Shown here: positions 1-6,628 of the stretch, piece by piece | Layout: each line of letters opens with the position of its first letter | Position numbering within the stretch: position 1 is the first letter of the stretch | Assembly: GCA_947177515.1 (NCBI GenBank) | Contig: CAMWUU010000057.1 | Location: forward strand, 1 to 12,366 | Direction: 5' to 3' | DNA from: an uncultured Lachnospiraceae bacterium | Lineage (GTDB): Bacteria > Bacillota > Clostridia > Lachnospirales > Lachnospiraceae | DNA: 12,366 nucleotides | The notes under the pieces: model-generated | Told to the model about the DNA's origin: nothing | What the model saw: the letters and a program-made list of their open reading frames with translations, nothing else | Databases searched by the model: none | Position numbers and translations under genes: made by a program

Positions 1-2
1 CG

Positions 3-221
3 CCAAACGGATACATTAAAGTGAACGGACTTGCCGTTTTGCCTGAATTTCAGCATCGCGGTATAGGGAAAATGCTGATGGAACGTGTTGAGAAGCTGGC
101 AGGTGGGCGAAACATTTCACTTATTGGACTTGCATCCGGTATCCAACGGACAAATGCGCATGGTTTTTATGAACATTTGGGTTACCAAAAATTATCATTT
201 TATTTCCGCAAGAAAATATAA
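3..221 (+). CDS. GNAT-family N-acetyltransferase, 3' end only
   Basis: The 5' part lies outside the window; the frame is open from base 3. The visible ~72 residues begin PNGYIKVNGLAVLPEFQ and carry the acetyl-CoA pyrophosphate-binding motif A of GNAT enzymes (QHRGIGKML, matching Q/RxxGxG/A). After it come a helix, a strand (ISLIGLAS) and the C-terminal NAHGFYEHLGYQ segment typical of motif B. The fold transfers an acetyl group from acetyl-CoA to an amine; the substrate cannot be read from the sequence. A GTG at base 21 could look like a start, but it lies inside the conserved fold just before the motif A strand, so it is an internal Val. The gene converges on murA, and the hairpin at 349-374 separates them. 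Confidence 0.85.
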   Translation, partial: PNGYIKVNGLAVLPEFQHRGIGKMLMERVEKLAGGRNISLIGLASGIQRTNAHGFYEHLGYQKLSFYFRKKI

Positions 222-348
222 GGTATGACTAAAGTAAATTTCAGTTTGGATAATAATTAGGTAGGCGCAAAGTTTCAAAATCTTTAATGCCAAAAATGCA
301 TACAGAATCTTTCCATATATTTACATTTAAAAATTCATACCAAAACCA

Positions 349-374
349 GGCAGGGAGATACATCTCCCCCTGCC
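349..374 (-). terminator. Rho-independent terminator between convergent GNAT and murA genes
   Basis: GGCAGGG (349-355) pairs with CCCTGCC (368-374). The stem can extend through AGAT/ATCT with a two-base bulge, leaving a very small loop. Read on the - strand it is followed by TGGTTTTGG and later TTTTT, a moderate U-tract, about 60 bases after the murA stop. On the + strand the following T-run is weaker, so it may act both ways but fits murA better. Confidence 0.6.
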
Positions 375-436
375 CCATTATAAAGAATCATTTTTATTCA
401 TATGGAAAGTCGAATTTTGGCAGTTTCCGTTCTTAA

Positions 437-1735
437 TTATCCAACTTTTAACTTAAATTTTTGTACTGCTTTCATATCCTCGGAGTCCACCTTTTCCATA
501 TCCGCACCAAGGTCGCGCATCTTCTTCTCAAAACACTCATAACCGCGCTCCACATAGCGTATCTGTTCGACTGTCGTATAACCCTCCGCCACCAGCCCTG
601 CAATCACAAGCGCCGCACCCGCGCGCAGATCTGGTGCGACAACACTTGCACCAGTTAGTTCCGCAACCCCATTTACAATCGCGTTATTACCTTCAACCTT
701 GATATTTGTCCCCATGCGCGCCAGCTCATCCACATACTTGAAACGGTTCTCATAGATCCCCTCGGTAATAATACTTGTGCCAGAACAGACTGCCAGAAGT
801 GCCGTTATCTGCGGCTGCATATCCGTCGGGAAACCCGGATAAGGCAGTGTCTTGATCTGCGTGGATCCTAAGCGCTTTGTAGCCACCACGCGGATGGCAT
901 CGTCATACTCCTCCACCTCTGCGCCAAGCTCCACAAGCTTTGCTGTCAGCGCCTCCATATGGCGCGGGATAACATTGCGCACGGTTACATCACCCTTAGT
1001 CGCTGCCGCTGCAATCATAAATGTCCCAGCCTCAATCTGATCCGGGATTATGGAATATGTACTGCCATGGAGCTTTGGTACGCCGACAATTCGGATCACA
1101 TCCGTACCGGCACCCTTAATATTTGCCCCCATGCTATTGAGGAAGTTTGCCACATCAACCACATGCGGCTCCTTCGCTGAATTTTCGATAATCGTCTGTC
1201 CCTCCGCCATCACTGCGGCCATCATAATATTGATTGTGGCACCGACGCTTGCCATATCAAGATAAATATGGTTCCCGACCAGATCCACCGCCTCCGCCTC
1301 AATCATACCGTGCTGGATGCGGACGGTCGCCCCTAGTACTTCAAATCCCTTGATATGCTGGTCGATCGGACGGCTGCCGATATCACATCCCCCCGGGAGC
1401 AGGACATGTGCACTCTTGTATTTGCCAAGCAATGCCCCCAGCAGGTAATAGGAACCGCGTATCTTGCGGCTGTTATCATTTGCTACTATAATCGTATTTA
1501 TTGTCCCGCCGTTAATCCGGACACAATGCTTATCAACCCGTTCCACTACTGCCCCCACGGAGGCGATCACCTGTAAAAGTATATCTATATCCCGGATATC
1601 CGGAAGATTCTCCACTGTCACTGTTTCATCTGCCATTACTGCCGCTGCCAAAATACCAAGCGCGGCATTTTTCGCCCCGCTTACTGAAATCTCACCTGCG
1701 AGCGCTTTGCCGCCCTTTATAATATATTGATCCAT
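437..1735 (-). CDS. murA: UDP-N-acetylglucosamine 1-carboxyvinyltransferase
   Basis: Enolpyruvyl transferase that transfers enolpyruvate from PEP to UDP-GlcNAc, the first committed cytoplasmic step of peptidoglycan synthesis. The 432-residue product has the family's normal length. Visible hallmarks are SGAKNAALGIL near residue 19 (Lys22-Asn23, substrate binding), the IRGSYYLLGALLGKY helix, the loop PGGCDIGSRPID with catalytic Cys117 (PEP and fosfomycin target in the family), the FPTDMQPQ motif and the C-terminal VERGYE segment. The frame is open to 1804, but the ATG at 1735 is preferred: it gives the standard N-terminus MDQYIIKGG and has GGAG about seven bases upstream. The promoter at 1854-1881 suggests independent transcription. 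Low-GC Gram-positives often carry two MurA paralogues; which one this is cannot be told here. Confidence 0.97.
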   Translation of the reverse strand: MDQYIIKGGKALAGEISVSGAKNAALGILAAAVMADETVTVENLPDIRDIDILLQVIASVGAVVERVDKHCVRINGGTINTIIVANDNSRKIRGSYYLLGALLGKYKSAHVLLPGGCDIGSRPIDQHIKGFEVLGATVRIQHGMIEAEAVDLVGNHIYLDMASVGATINIMMAAVMAEGQTIIENSAKEPHVVDVANFLNSMGANIKGAGTDVIRIVGVPKLHGSTYSIIPDQIEAGTFMIAAAATKGDVTVRNVIPRHMEALTAKLVELGAEVEEYDDAIRVVATKRLGSTQIKTLPYPGFPTDMQPQITALLAVCSGTSIITEGIYENRFKYVDELARMGTNIKVEGNNAIVNGVAELTGASVVAPDLRAGAALVIAGLVAEGYTTVEQIRYVERGYECFEKKMRDLGADMEKVDSEDMKAVQKFKLKVG

Positions 1736-1803
1736 CACTATCTCCAATCTAACCCGTGCAGTCTGTTCTGCCACTACCCCCGGTGCACAAATAAGCACCA
1801 TCA

Positions 1804-1826
1804 CGGGAAATTATTACTAATTCCCG
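1804..1826 (-). other. Hairpin in the murA 5' leader
   Basis: CGGGAA (1804-1809) and TTCCCG (1821-1826) form an inverted repeat with an A/T-rich loop, between the murA promoter and its start. There is no U-tract, so it is not an obvious attenuator; its role is unknown. Confidence 0.4.
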
Positions 1827-1853
1827 GCCAAATAAAAACACTTCATGTCTTCC

Positions 1854-1881
1854 ATTATAACACAAAGACGGCATTTGTAAA
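1854..1881 (-). promoter_or_regulatory. Promoter for murA
   Basis: On the - strand, TTTACA (1881-1876; 5 of 6 to the -35 consensus) is followed after 16 bases by TATAAT (1859-1854), and a TG one base before makes an extended -10. It lies in the gap after the shikimate kinase-like gene, leaving a leader of about 110 bases before murA. I see no terminator between the two genes, so read-through from upstream is also possible. Confidence 0.75.
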
Positions 1882-1897
1882 CAGGAAACTTTGGGTT

Positions 1898-2410
1898 TCA
1901 TCGCAGAATTGTCCCTTTTAGGCGATTTCCCATCATTTTTACCAATTTTTCTATCGAAAGTCCTTCTGCATCAATCACAATATCTGCATACTTTTCATAG
2001 AGCGGGCACCGCTGTTCGTAGAGCTGTGAAAAACTCTGTCCCTTCCTAAGCGCAATCCCCCTGTGTTTGACATCCCCGACACGGGAAATAATCTCCTGCA
2101 GGGAAAGACGGATATAAATCACTGTCCCGATTCCTTTTAAATGTTCCATCGCCCGCGCGCCGTAGACCGCGCTGCCTCCGGTCGCAATTACAGTATTCTC
2201 CGCTTCTATTGAAGCATTTACTTCCTCCTCAATGGAAAGGAAACCATCTAGTCCCTTTTGCTCAATAATTTCGCACAGCAATGCCCCTTCCCTTTCCTGG
2301 ATTAAAAGATCGGAATCCAGAAAACGAAAGCCCAGGGTTTTGGCAAGCACAACACCGAGTGTACTTTTCCCGGCTCCTGGCATACCGATTAATATAACAT
2401 TATTACCCAT
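1898..2410 (-). CDS. Shikimate kinase-like P-loop kinase (divergent)
   Basis: A 170-residue P-loop kinase of the shikimate kinase fold and size. The Walker A motif is GMPGAGKST (9-17), DSD at 32-34 matches the DxD that binds Mg and shikimate, RGIAL at 117-121 matches the lid, and QRCPLYEKYAD matches the C-terminal R-P-Y-AD signature (Arg134). Two positions known to hold shikimate in the family are changed: the Arg of the FRxxE motif is Leu58 (FLSIE), and the GGG loop is GGS (78-80). The true substrate is therefore uncertain, although I recall clostridial relatives with the same changes being annotated as shikimate kinase. The ATG directly abuts the upstream stop (TAAATG) with AAGGGG before it, so translation is probably coupled to the flavin reductase gene. 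No other aromatic-pathway gene is in the window. Confidence 0.8.
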   Translation of the reverse strand: MGNNVILIGMPGAGKSTLGVVLAKTLGFRFLDSDLLIQEREGALLCEIIEQKGLDGFLSIEEEVNASIEAENTVIATGGSAVYGARAMEHLKGIGTVIYIRLSLQEIISRVGDVKHRGIALRKGQSFSQLYEQRCPLYEKYADIVIDAEGLSIEKLVKMMGNRLKGTILR

Positions 2411-2980
2411 TTATTTTTTCCCCTTCTTCTTTACAGAATAGCCAAAACTGCCAAGCAGCTCCCCAAGCCCATAATATTCCCCGTGAGAGTAGACAACTGG
2501 CTGCGCACGGTTTAACTCAAATTTTCCATTTTTTTCCATATATTGTTTATCCACATGCACGCCCAGCACTTTAGCAAGAAACATATCATGTGAACCTAAT
2601 TTCAGTATCTCCTTTACACTGCACTCAATATTAACCGGGGACTGCGCGATCAACGGTGCCTTCACATAGGTCGCAGCCTCAGCAGTCAGCCCGGTTTCTT
2701 TAAATTTATCCACATCCCGCCCGGATTTCACGCCGCAGTAATCACAAGCGCGAACAAGTTCCTTCGTAGTTAGGTTTACAACAAATTCTTTTGTCCGCGC
2801 AATCAGCCCGTAGGAAAACCGCTCTGGACGCACACAAATCGAAAGCATCGGCGGATTGGTACAAACCGTTCCCGCCCATGCCACGGTGATAATATTATGT
2901 TTTCCCTCCTCCGCGCAGCTTACCATAACCACCGGAAGGGGATAGAGCATATTGCCCGCTTTCCACAATTCTTTTCCCAT
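2411..2980 (-). CDS. Flavin reductase-family FMN-binding protein
   Basis: A 189-residue protein of the flavin reductase-like (DIM6/NTAB) split-barrel family, which binds FMN; some members supply reduced flavin to oxygenases, others have unknown roles. Diagnostic stretches are PLPVVMVSC near the N-terminus, ITVAWAGTVCTNPPMLSICVRPERFSY (the flavin-binding strand-loop, about 31-57), the KEFVVNL strand, CDYCGVKSGRDVDKF, and the C-terminal QPVVYSHGEYYGLGELLG. The C-terminus is Lys-rich. The ATG at 2980 is chosen because homologues usually begin about ten residues before LYPLPVVMVS; its Shine-Dalgarno is weak (GGATAAGA). It is the first gene of a two-gene unit with the shikimate kinase-like gene. 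Cytoplasmic: no signal peptide or membrane segment. Confidence 0.88.
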   Translation of the reverse strand: MGKELWKAGNMLYPLPVVMVSCAEEGKHNIITVAWAGTVCTNPPMLSICVRPERFSYGLIARTKEFVVNLTTKELVRACDYCGVKSGRDVDKFKETGLTAEAATYVKAPLIAQSPVNIECSVKEILKLGSHDMFLAKVLGVHVDKQYMEKNGKFELNRAQPVVYSHGEYYGLGELLGSFGYSVKKKGKK

Positions 2981-3004
2981 TCTTATCCAGGTGGTATCAA
3001 TAAG

Positions 3005-3043
3005 TCATTTAACAGATTCCACCTTCCTCCTTACAATCCACAT
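3005..3043 (-). other. Possible 12-codon leader peptide upstream of the flavin reductase gene
   Basis: ATG (3043-3041) preceded by GGGAGAGCC reads MWIVRRKVESVK and stops at TGA, 24 bases before the flavin reductase ATG and in the same frame. It contains an internal AAGGAGG. A good ribosome site argues for translation; it may be a leader peptide or chance. There is no codon bias or repeated rare codon to suggest classical attenuation. Confidence 0.25.
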
Positions 3044-3137
3044 GGCTCTCCCTTTCCCCGTTTTGAATCAATAACTGGTTTTGGATTATTTTCCCATATA
3101 GGGTTATATAGATATGGTAAAGGAAAGCCTGCGCGTC

Positions 3138-3143
3138 ATTATA
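3138..3143 (-). promoter_or_regulatory. Extended -10 promoter for the flavin reductase operon
   Basis: TATAAT on the - strand (3143-3138) preceded by TGC gives a TGnTATAAT extended -10. No good -35 is visible at 16-18 bases. The start codon is about 155 bases downstream, which leaves a long leader containing the possible 12-codon ORF. Confidence 0.55.
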
Positions 3144-3440
3144 GCACGATTCCTTCCCAAATGCCAGCACTTTTTTTATCTTCCCCTAGCAAGTCCGCCC
3201 ATTTTACATAAAACTGCTGTGTTCCATTCTCCTTATGCATTGCAGGTTATCAGGGCGCAGAAGTGTTAATTCCATGTGATTCTGTCTGCGCTAATCCCGT
3301 GCAGCCAGACAGAGGTCTTTCCCCGAAATTTTTCTGCTTCAGCCACAATCCCAATATGGAAGTCCTTGGTTTTTGGACTTTGTTTATCTTAATAAACCCT
3401 TCTTCTTTTTTAAATTGCACTATTCTTTTTTTTAAGAACA

Positions 3441-3466
3441 TGGTATAATATCGATAGATATTATAC
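3441..3466 (+). promoter_or_regulatory. Extended -10 promoter overlapped by a perfect 10-bp inverted repeat
   Basis: TGGTATAAT (3441-3449) is an extended -10 on the + strand, pointing to the Ig-like gene. The arms GTATAATATC (3443-3452) and GATATTATAC (3457-3466) are perfect reverse complements separated by four bases, covering the -10 and the expected start point. The second arm contains TATAAT on the - strand (3465-3460), with a weak TTGGAC 16 bases upstream, so a divergent start is conceivable. The arrangement looks like an operator. Confidence 0.5.
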
Positions 3467-3537
3467 TTGCGCCTGTTCGCTGTCCAACGAAAGAACTGTG
3501 TTCGCTCCTATTAAGCGATTCATCCCTGTAGGATAGC

Positions 3538-3618
3538 ATGGCCGAAGGACATGATATCAGAAACAAAGAATTTTTAGAAAGGCATGTGATGAAAAATGTC
3601 AAATTATATCGAAATTGA
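3538..3618 (+). other. Possible 26-codon upstream ORF overlapping the Ig-like gene start
   Basis: ATG at 3538 follows AGGAT and reads MAEGHDIRNKEFLERH and onward to a TGA at 3616-3618, 23 bases inside the next gene in another frame. The ribosome site is reasonable, and the overlap could couple or repress translation of the downstream gene. The peptide matches nothing I know, and chance is a real alternative. Confidence 0.25.
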
Positions 3619-3934
3619 AGGCGTGATCGGCAACGAGCAGGACATCATCAAGGAGGACATGAAATACCGCACCGGAAAATTCGTATGGCGCGTTTCCTTT
3701 AACGCCCCCCTAAACCCGGCGACGGTCAATAATATGAATCTTTATGTCACCGATGCCTCGGATAAGCCGCTGAAAACTTCCATCCACTATGACCCAGTAG
3801 GAAATTACATCGAAATTGAACCACGTGAGGCTTATGTTCAGAATACATCCTATGTACTCACAATCACAAAAAATGTGGAATCCAAAGGAGGACAGAAATT
3901 AAAAAACGAGATGAAAGTAAAATTCCACGTATAG
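3596..3934 (+). CDS. Single SbsA-type Ig-like domain protein
   Basis: A 112-residue protein made almost entirely of one Big_5/SbsA Ig-like fold. The family pattern is visible as VSFNAPLNPATVNNMNLYV (about 34-52), a central strand IHYDPVGNYIEIEP and the late strands NTSYVLTITKNVESKGG and MKVKFHV. Such domains usually occur as repeats in S-layer or cell-surface proteins; here there is only one copy with no signal peptide, anchor or membrane segment, so it appears cytoplasmic or part of a larger assembly. The ATG at 3596 has AAGG about 13 bases upstream, a rather long spacing. Both neighbours are on the opposite strand, so it is transcribed alone, probably from the extended -10 at 3441. The only hairpin after it is weak, CCACA/TGTGG (3971-3987). 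Confidence 0.75.
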   Translation: MSNYIEIEGVIGNEQDIIKEDMKYRTGKFVWRVSFNAPLNPATVNNMNLYVTDASDKPLKTSIHYDPVGNYIEIEPREAYVQNTSYVLTITKNVESKGGQKLKNEMKVKFHV

Positions 3935-4012
3935 ACAAAATATATTAAAACTGTTCTCTTAAGTATCTTTCCACATATTATCTGTGGCACATAAATATTC
4001 CAGGAAACGGAT

Positions 4013-4055
4013 ATGCTGCGCAAGGAAACCTTTATAAATCTTCCCTGCGCAGCAT
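4013..4055. other. Long stem-loop spanning the stop codon of the 846-residue gene
   Basis: ATGCTGCGCA (4013-4022) and TGCGCAGCAT (4046-4055) are perfect complements; after one mismatch, GGAA/TTCC extends the stem by four pairs. The stop codon (4034-4032) sits in the loop and the right arm encodes MLRR near the C-terminus. There is no U-tract on either strand, so it is not a standard terminator; it may protect or end the mRNA between convergent genes. Confidence 0.45.
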
Positions 4056-6572
4056 TGTCAGTTCCTCCTCCCTGTATTTGCCATCCATGGCAAAACCGCG
4101 CAACATTTGCGACATGCGTTTGTCCGCCCTCTTTAATACGGCATCGGTATAGCTTAATACCGCGTCAAAAGGATTGTCCCGGTGTTCCTCAATCTGGTTC
4201 CTGACCGCATAAAGAAAGCCTTCCGCCACTGTTTCCGTCATATAATATTCATTGCTGTAAAGCATCCATAGTGCCTGCATAAAGCAGTCATCCACTGACC
4301 ATTCCGGCAGATGGATCCGGTTGATGTATACGCGGTCAAGCTCCTCGTTCATCCGCAGAAAATGGTTCATCCGTCTGCGCTCCTCCTCTAGGATCACCGC
4401 CGTTTCCCCGGCAAAATCACCATTCAGTGAAAGAAGCTGCGCCACCTTCTCACTGCTCATCCCAGCGGCATGTTCAACGATCATTGTCGTAGCCTTAAGC
4501 TGCTCCTTTTTGGTTTCAAGGTCAATATGGTTTAACTTATCACCGCGGATCACCGCCACACGCGGCGAAGATATCCCACCCAATACCTGCGTGCATTTGG
4601 CAATGGATTTCGCCAGTTTTGTCTTCCCGCTCTTCTCCTCCCCGGTCAGAATAATATTGATTGCCCTGTTTTTATCCTGAAGGATGCGCTCCATACAGGT
4701 AAATATCTGTCTGCGCAAATCAGGTGATGCTAAAAAGGAATTAAAAAACTCTTCCACTTTCAGGTTACGTTTTTTCAGGGAAGCATCTAAAAGTGGTGCT
4801 TCCCTTGCATAGTCCGCAAAAAGTTCTGGCGGGTATTCATACAAGGGATCTGGATCCGTTTCCTGCTCCGCAAAACCTGACACTTGAACCTCTTCCTCTG
4901 CTGATCCGGAAAAAAGGGGAGCCTCCATCATATCCCCCGAACCGCCATGTATATTATCTTCCCCTTGATTTTCCCCTGCCAGATCTATTCCCTGTTCCTT
5001 ATCCGGCTCCATGCTGCCATCTTCCCCTTTTAGATAGATCCTCTGCTCCTTATCCGGCTCTATGCTGCCGTCTGTCCATCTTAGATCTATTCCCCGCTCC
5101 TTATCTGGCTCCATGCCGCCGTCTTCCTGTCTTAGATCTATTCCCTGCTTCTTATCCGGCAGCATATCGTCTTCCCCTTTTTTCTTTCGGTTATTTCGTT
5201 TTTCTAGGATGGATACAAGTGTGGAGAGGGGTGCAAGCCCTGGAAAACCATCCTCCGGCAAAGCCGCTTCCTCCGATGAAAAATTATCCTCTTGCATATT
5301 GTTACCAGAAATATTTTCCTCCCGCAAATGGTTCCCCGGAAAAACCACAGCCACCCCTTTTTGAACAGGTCGGAATTTCTTTGTTTCCTGCGCCTTTTGT
5401 ATGGCAGCTTTCACGATCGATTCCGACTCCCCCCCGCCCGTCATCCGACGGACAGCTTTAGAAAGTTCTTCCTCGCTCTCCCCCTCCTCAATCATCTGCA
5501 ACAACTTCTCCTCAATCTCAAGCTCCCTCGTCGCTTTTTCCTGCTGGAGTCTTCTCACGGCCTTTTCTGCTGCGGTTTCCCCTCTCCGGTCAAACCCCTT
5601 ATCATGCTTCTCCGCTTTTTGCCCTAGCTCCTCTTTTTCCGGCAATTCCTGCGCCCCGTCCCCCGGCACCTGCACTAACAGCTCATGCTCCTCACCCGTC
5701 CTCATCCGGATTTGGTCGGCCACCTGCATCCCCTGTAAAAGATCCATCGTATTCTGCTCTTTTACCTGCTCATCCGTAATCGCCCCAAATTCGCGCGTAT
5801 TCCAGATAACGTCCCTGCCCTCCTCATCATAAACAGGCTTTCCAAAACGCTCCTGGTTATACTCTTCCTCGGAATAATGCGTATTGCCCTCCGGCATCGT
5901 CGCCTCCTCGATAAAAGCTTCCACTTCCTGTCTGCTTCTGCCCTCATCCACCAGTTTACGCACCTCCGCCGCAATACCGCCATCCTGCGCGGCACGCTTT
6001 ATGTAAACAGCCCTTAGCCCCCTTGCGCGCTCCACATACATCCCGCTGCCAAACCAGAGAATAATATCATTGCACAGGGAAACACATTTTTCGGGCTGCC
6101 TGCTTTTCCAGTAGAGCTTTGCCAGCTCATAAGCCCAATCCTCCATAAAATTTTCCGCTTTAAGCTGCTCTAGGTCATAAATCAGTACCTCCGTATCCTC
6201 CCCACGCAGCCTGTCAATATGATAGCGAAAAATATGTCGGTAGAAATCTCCCGGTGCCATTTCCGAAAAATCACGCAAATAAGATTCTGCCATATCCGCC
6301 ATGGAAAGCTTTAAGCAAAGATTGATCAGATGGATCAGGATTCTCCTCGTCCTGCTTTTGAGATAAATCTGTTCATAATAGACCAGCGCGGTGTCATAAA
6401 TTCCCTTCTTGTCATAAGCCTCCGCAACCACACTCAAATCCGCGGCACTCTTAACCCTCGCAGAATCCACCGTCTTCGCTATTTCCAGTGCCGCATCATA
6501 TTTCTTTGCTTCCAGCGCGCGCCTGATCTTTTCAATTTTTACGGAATTGCTGCTCCTATCCATACCAATCAT
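4032..6572 (-). CDS. 846-residue protein: TPR-like N-terminus, repeat linker, degenerate SpoVK/CbxX-like AAA+ domain
   Basis: No named function is recognised. Residues ~10-210 are helical, TPR-like pairs (for example KKYDAALEIAKTV, GIYDTALVYYEQIYL, QPEKCVSLCNDII). Residues ~230-600 are polar and Glu/Lys-rich, probably disordered, and include four copies of a 17-residue repeat. Residues ~620-830 resemble the CbxX/CfxQ (SpoVK) AAA+ fold: P-loop GEEKSGKT (644-651), a Walker B position read as TMIVEH rather than hhhhDE, then VILEEERRRMNHFL and INRIHLPEWSVDD aligning with the family's VIVAGYPDEMEEFL and F..I.FPDY segments. The altered Walker B and missing Arg finger suggest ATP binding with little hydrolysis. 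No signal peptide or membrane segment. It starts 56 bases after the ABC ATPase stop, a likely operon. ATG 6563 is an alternative start. Confidence 0.8.
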   Translation of the reverse strand: MIGMDRSSNSVKIEKIRRALEAKKYDAALEIAKTVDSARVKSAADLSVVAEAYDKKGIYDTALVYYEQIYLKSRTRRILIHLINLCLKLSMADMAESYLRDFSEMAPGDFYRHIFRYHIDRLRGEDTEVLIYDLEQLKAENFMEDWAYELAKLYWKSRQPEKCVSLCNDIILWFGSGMYVERARGLRAVYIKRAAQDGGIAAEVRKLVDEGRSRQEVEAFIEEATMPEGNTHYSEEEYNQERFGKPVYDEEGRDVIWNTREFGAITDEQVKEQNTMDLLQGMQVADQIRMRTGEEHELLVQVPGDGAQELPEKEELGQKAEKHDKGFDRRGETAAEKAVRRLQQEKATRELEIEEKLLQMIEEGESEEELSKAVRRMTGGGESESIVKAAIQKAQETKKFRPVQKGVAVVFPGNHLREENISGNNMQEDNFSSEEAALPEDGFPGLAPLSTLVSILEKRNNRKKKGEDDMLPDKKQGIDLRQEDGGMEPDKERGIDLRWTDGSIEPDKEQRIYLKGEDGSMEPDKEQGIDLAGENQGEDNIHGGSGDMMEAPLFSGSAEEEVQVSGFAEQETDPDPLYEYPPELFADYAREAPLLDASLKKRNLKVEEFFNSFLASPDLRRQIFTCMERILQDKNRAINIILTGEEKSGKTKLAKSIAKCTQVLGGISSPRVAVIRGDKLNHIDLETKKEQLKATTMIVEHAAGMSSEKVAQLLSLNGDFAGETAVILEEERRRMNHFLRMNEELDRVYINRIHLPEWSVDDCFMQALWMLYSNEYYMTETVAEGFLYAVRNQIEEHRDNPFDAVLSYTDAVLKRADKRMSQMLRGFAMDGKYREEELTMLRREDL
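4956..5159 (-). repeat. Four tandem 51-bp repeats inside the linker of the 846-residue gene
   Basis: The unit begins with codons for PDK and recurs with its edge at 5159, 5108, 5057 and 5006, exactly 51 bases apart. It encodes a 17-residue unit of the form PDKxxxIxLxxxDGxxE. The fourth copy is less regular after PDKEQGIDL. The in-frame period keeps the reading frame, so copy number could vary between strains without breaking the protein. Confidence 0.9.
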
Positions 6573-6577
6573 CCAAT

Positions 6578-6616
6578 CCGGAGCGTCCCTGCCATCGGCT
6601 CCCTGTGACGCTCCGG
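6578..6616 (-). other. Intercistronic hairpin just before the 846-residue gene start
   Basis: CCGGAGCGTC (6578-6587) pairs perfectly with GACGCTCCGG (6607-6616) around a 19-base loop. On the - strand it lies between the ABC ATPase stop and the next ATG at 6572, with its 3' arm ending five bases before that ATG. No U-tract follows, so it is not a terminator. It may be a processing or stability element, or may limit access to the next ribosome site. Confidence 0.6.
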
Positions 6617-6628
6617 CACAAACAGCCC

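Larger units (their letters stand above)
2981..3595. other. 615-base intergenic region between divergent genes
   Basis: No convincing protein-coding gene. Besides the sites listed separately, it holds three inverted repeats: TCTGTCTG/CAGACAGA (3281-3288 and 3306-3313, 17-base loop), AAGTCC/GGACTT (3360-3365 and 3375-3380), and GTTTAT/ATAAAC (3382-3397) followed by a pyrimidine-rich run. They may be ends of transcripts or a small structured RNA, but I match none of them to a known family. A 63-codon - strand frame (3250-3441) has no supporting ribosome site. Confidence 0.5.

Noticed and set aside
3250..3441. 63-codon frame on the - strand in the intergenic region
   Set aside because: No ribosome site, no recognisable protein pattern, and it overlaps inverted repeats and the + strand promoter.
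3466..3560. Riboswitch in the leader of the Ig-like gene
   Set aside because: Compared by eye with c-di-GMP, purine and similar consensus patterns; no conserved core was found.
4956..5159. CRISPR-like array
   Set aside because: The 51-bp units are directly adjacent with no variable spacers and encode an in-frame peptide repeat.
4793..5461. 222-codon Pro/Leu-rich + strand frame with repeats
   Set aside because: It is the antisense shadow of the 51-bp repeat linker in the 846-residue gene.
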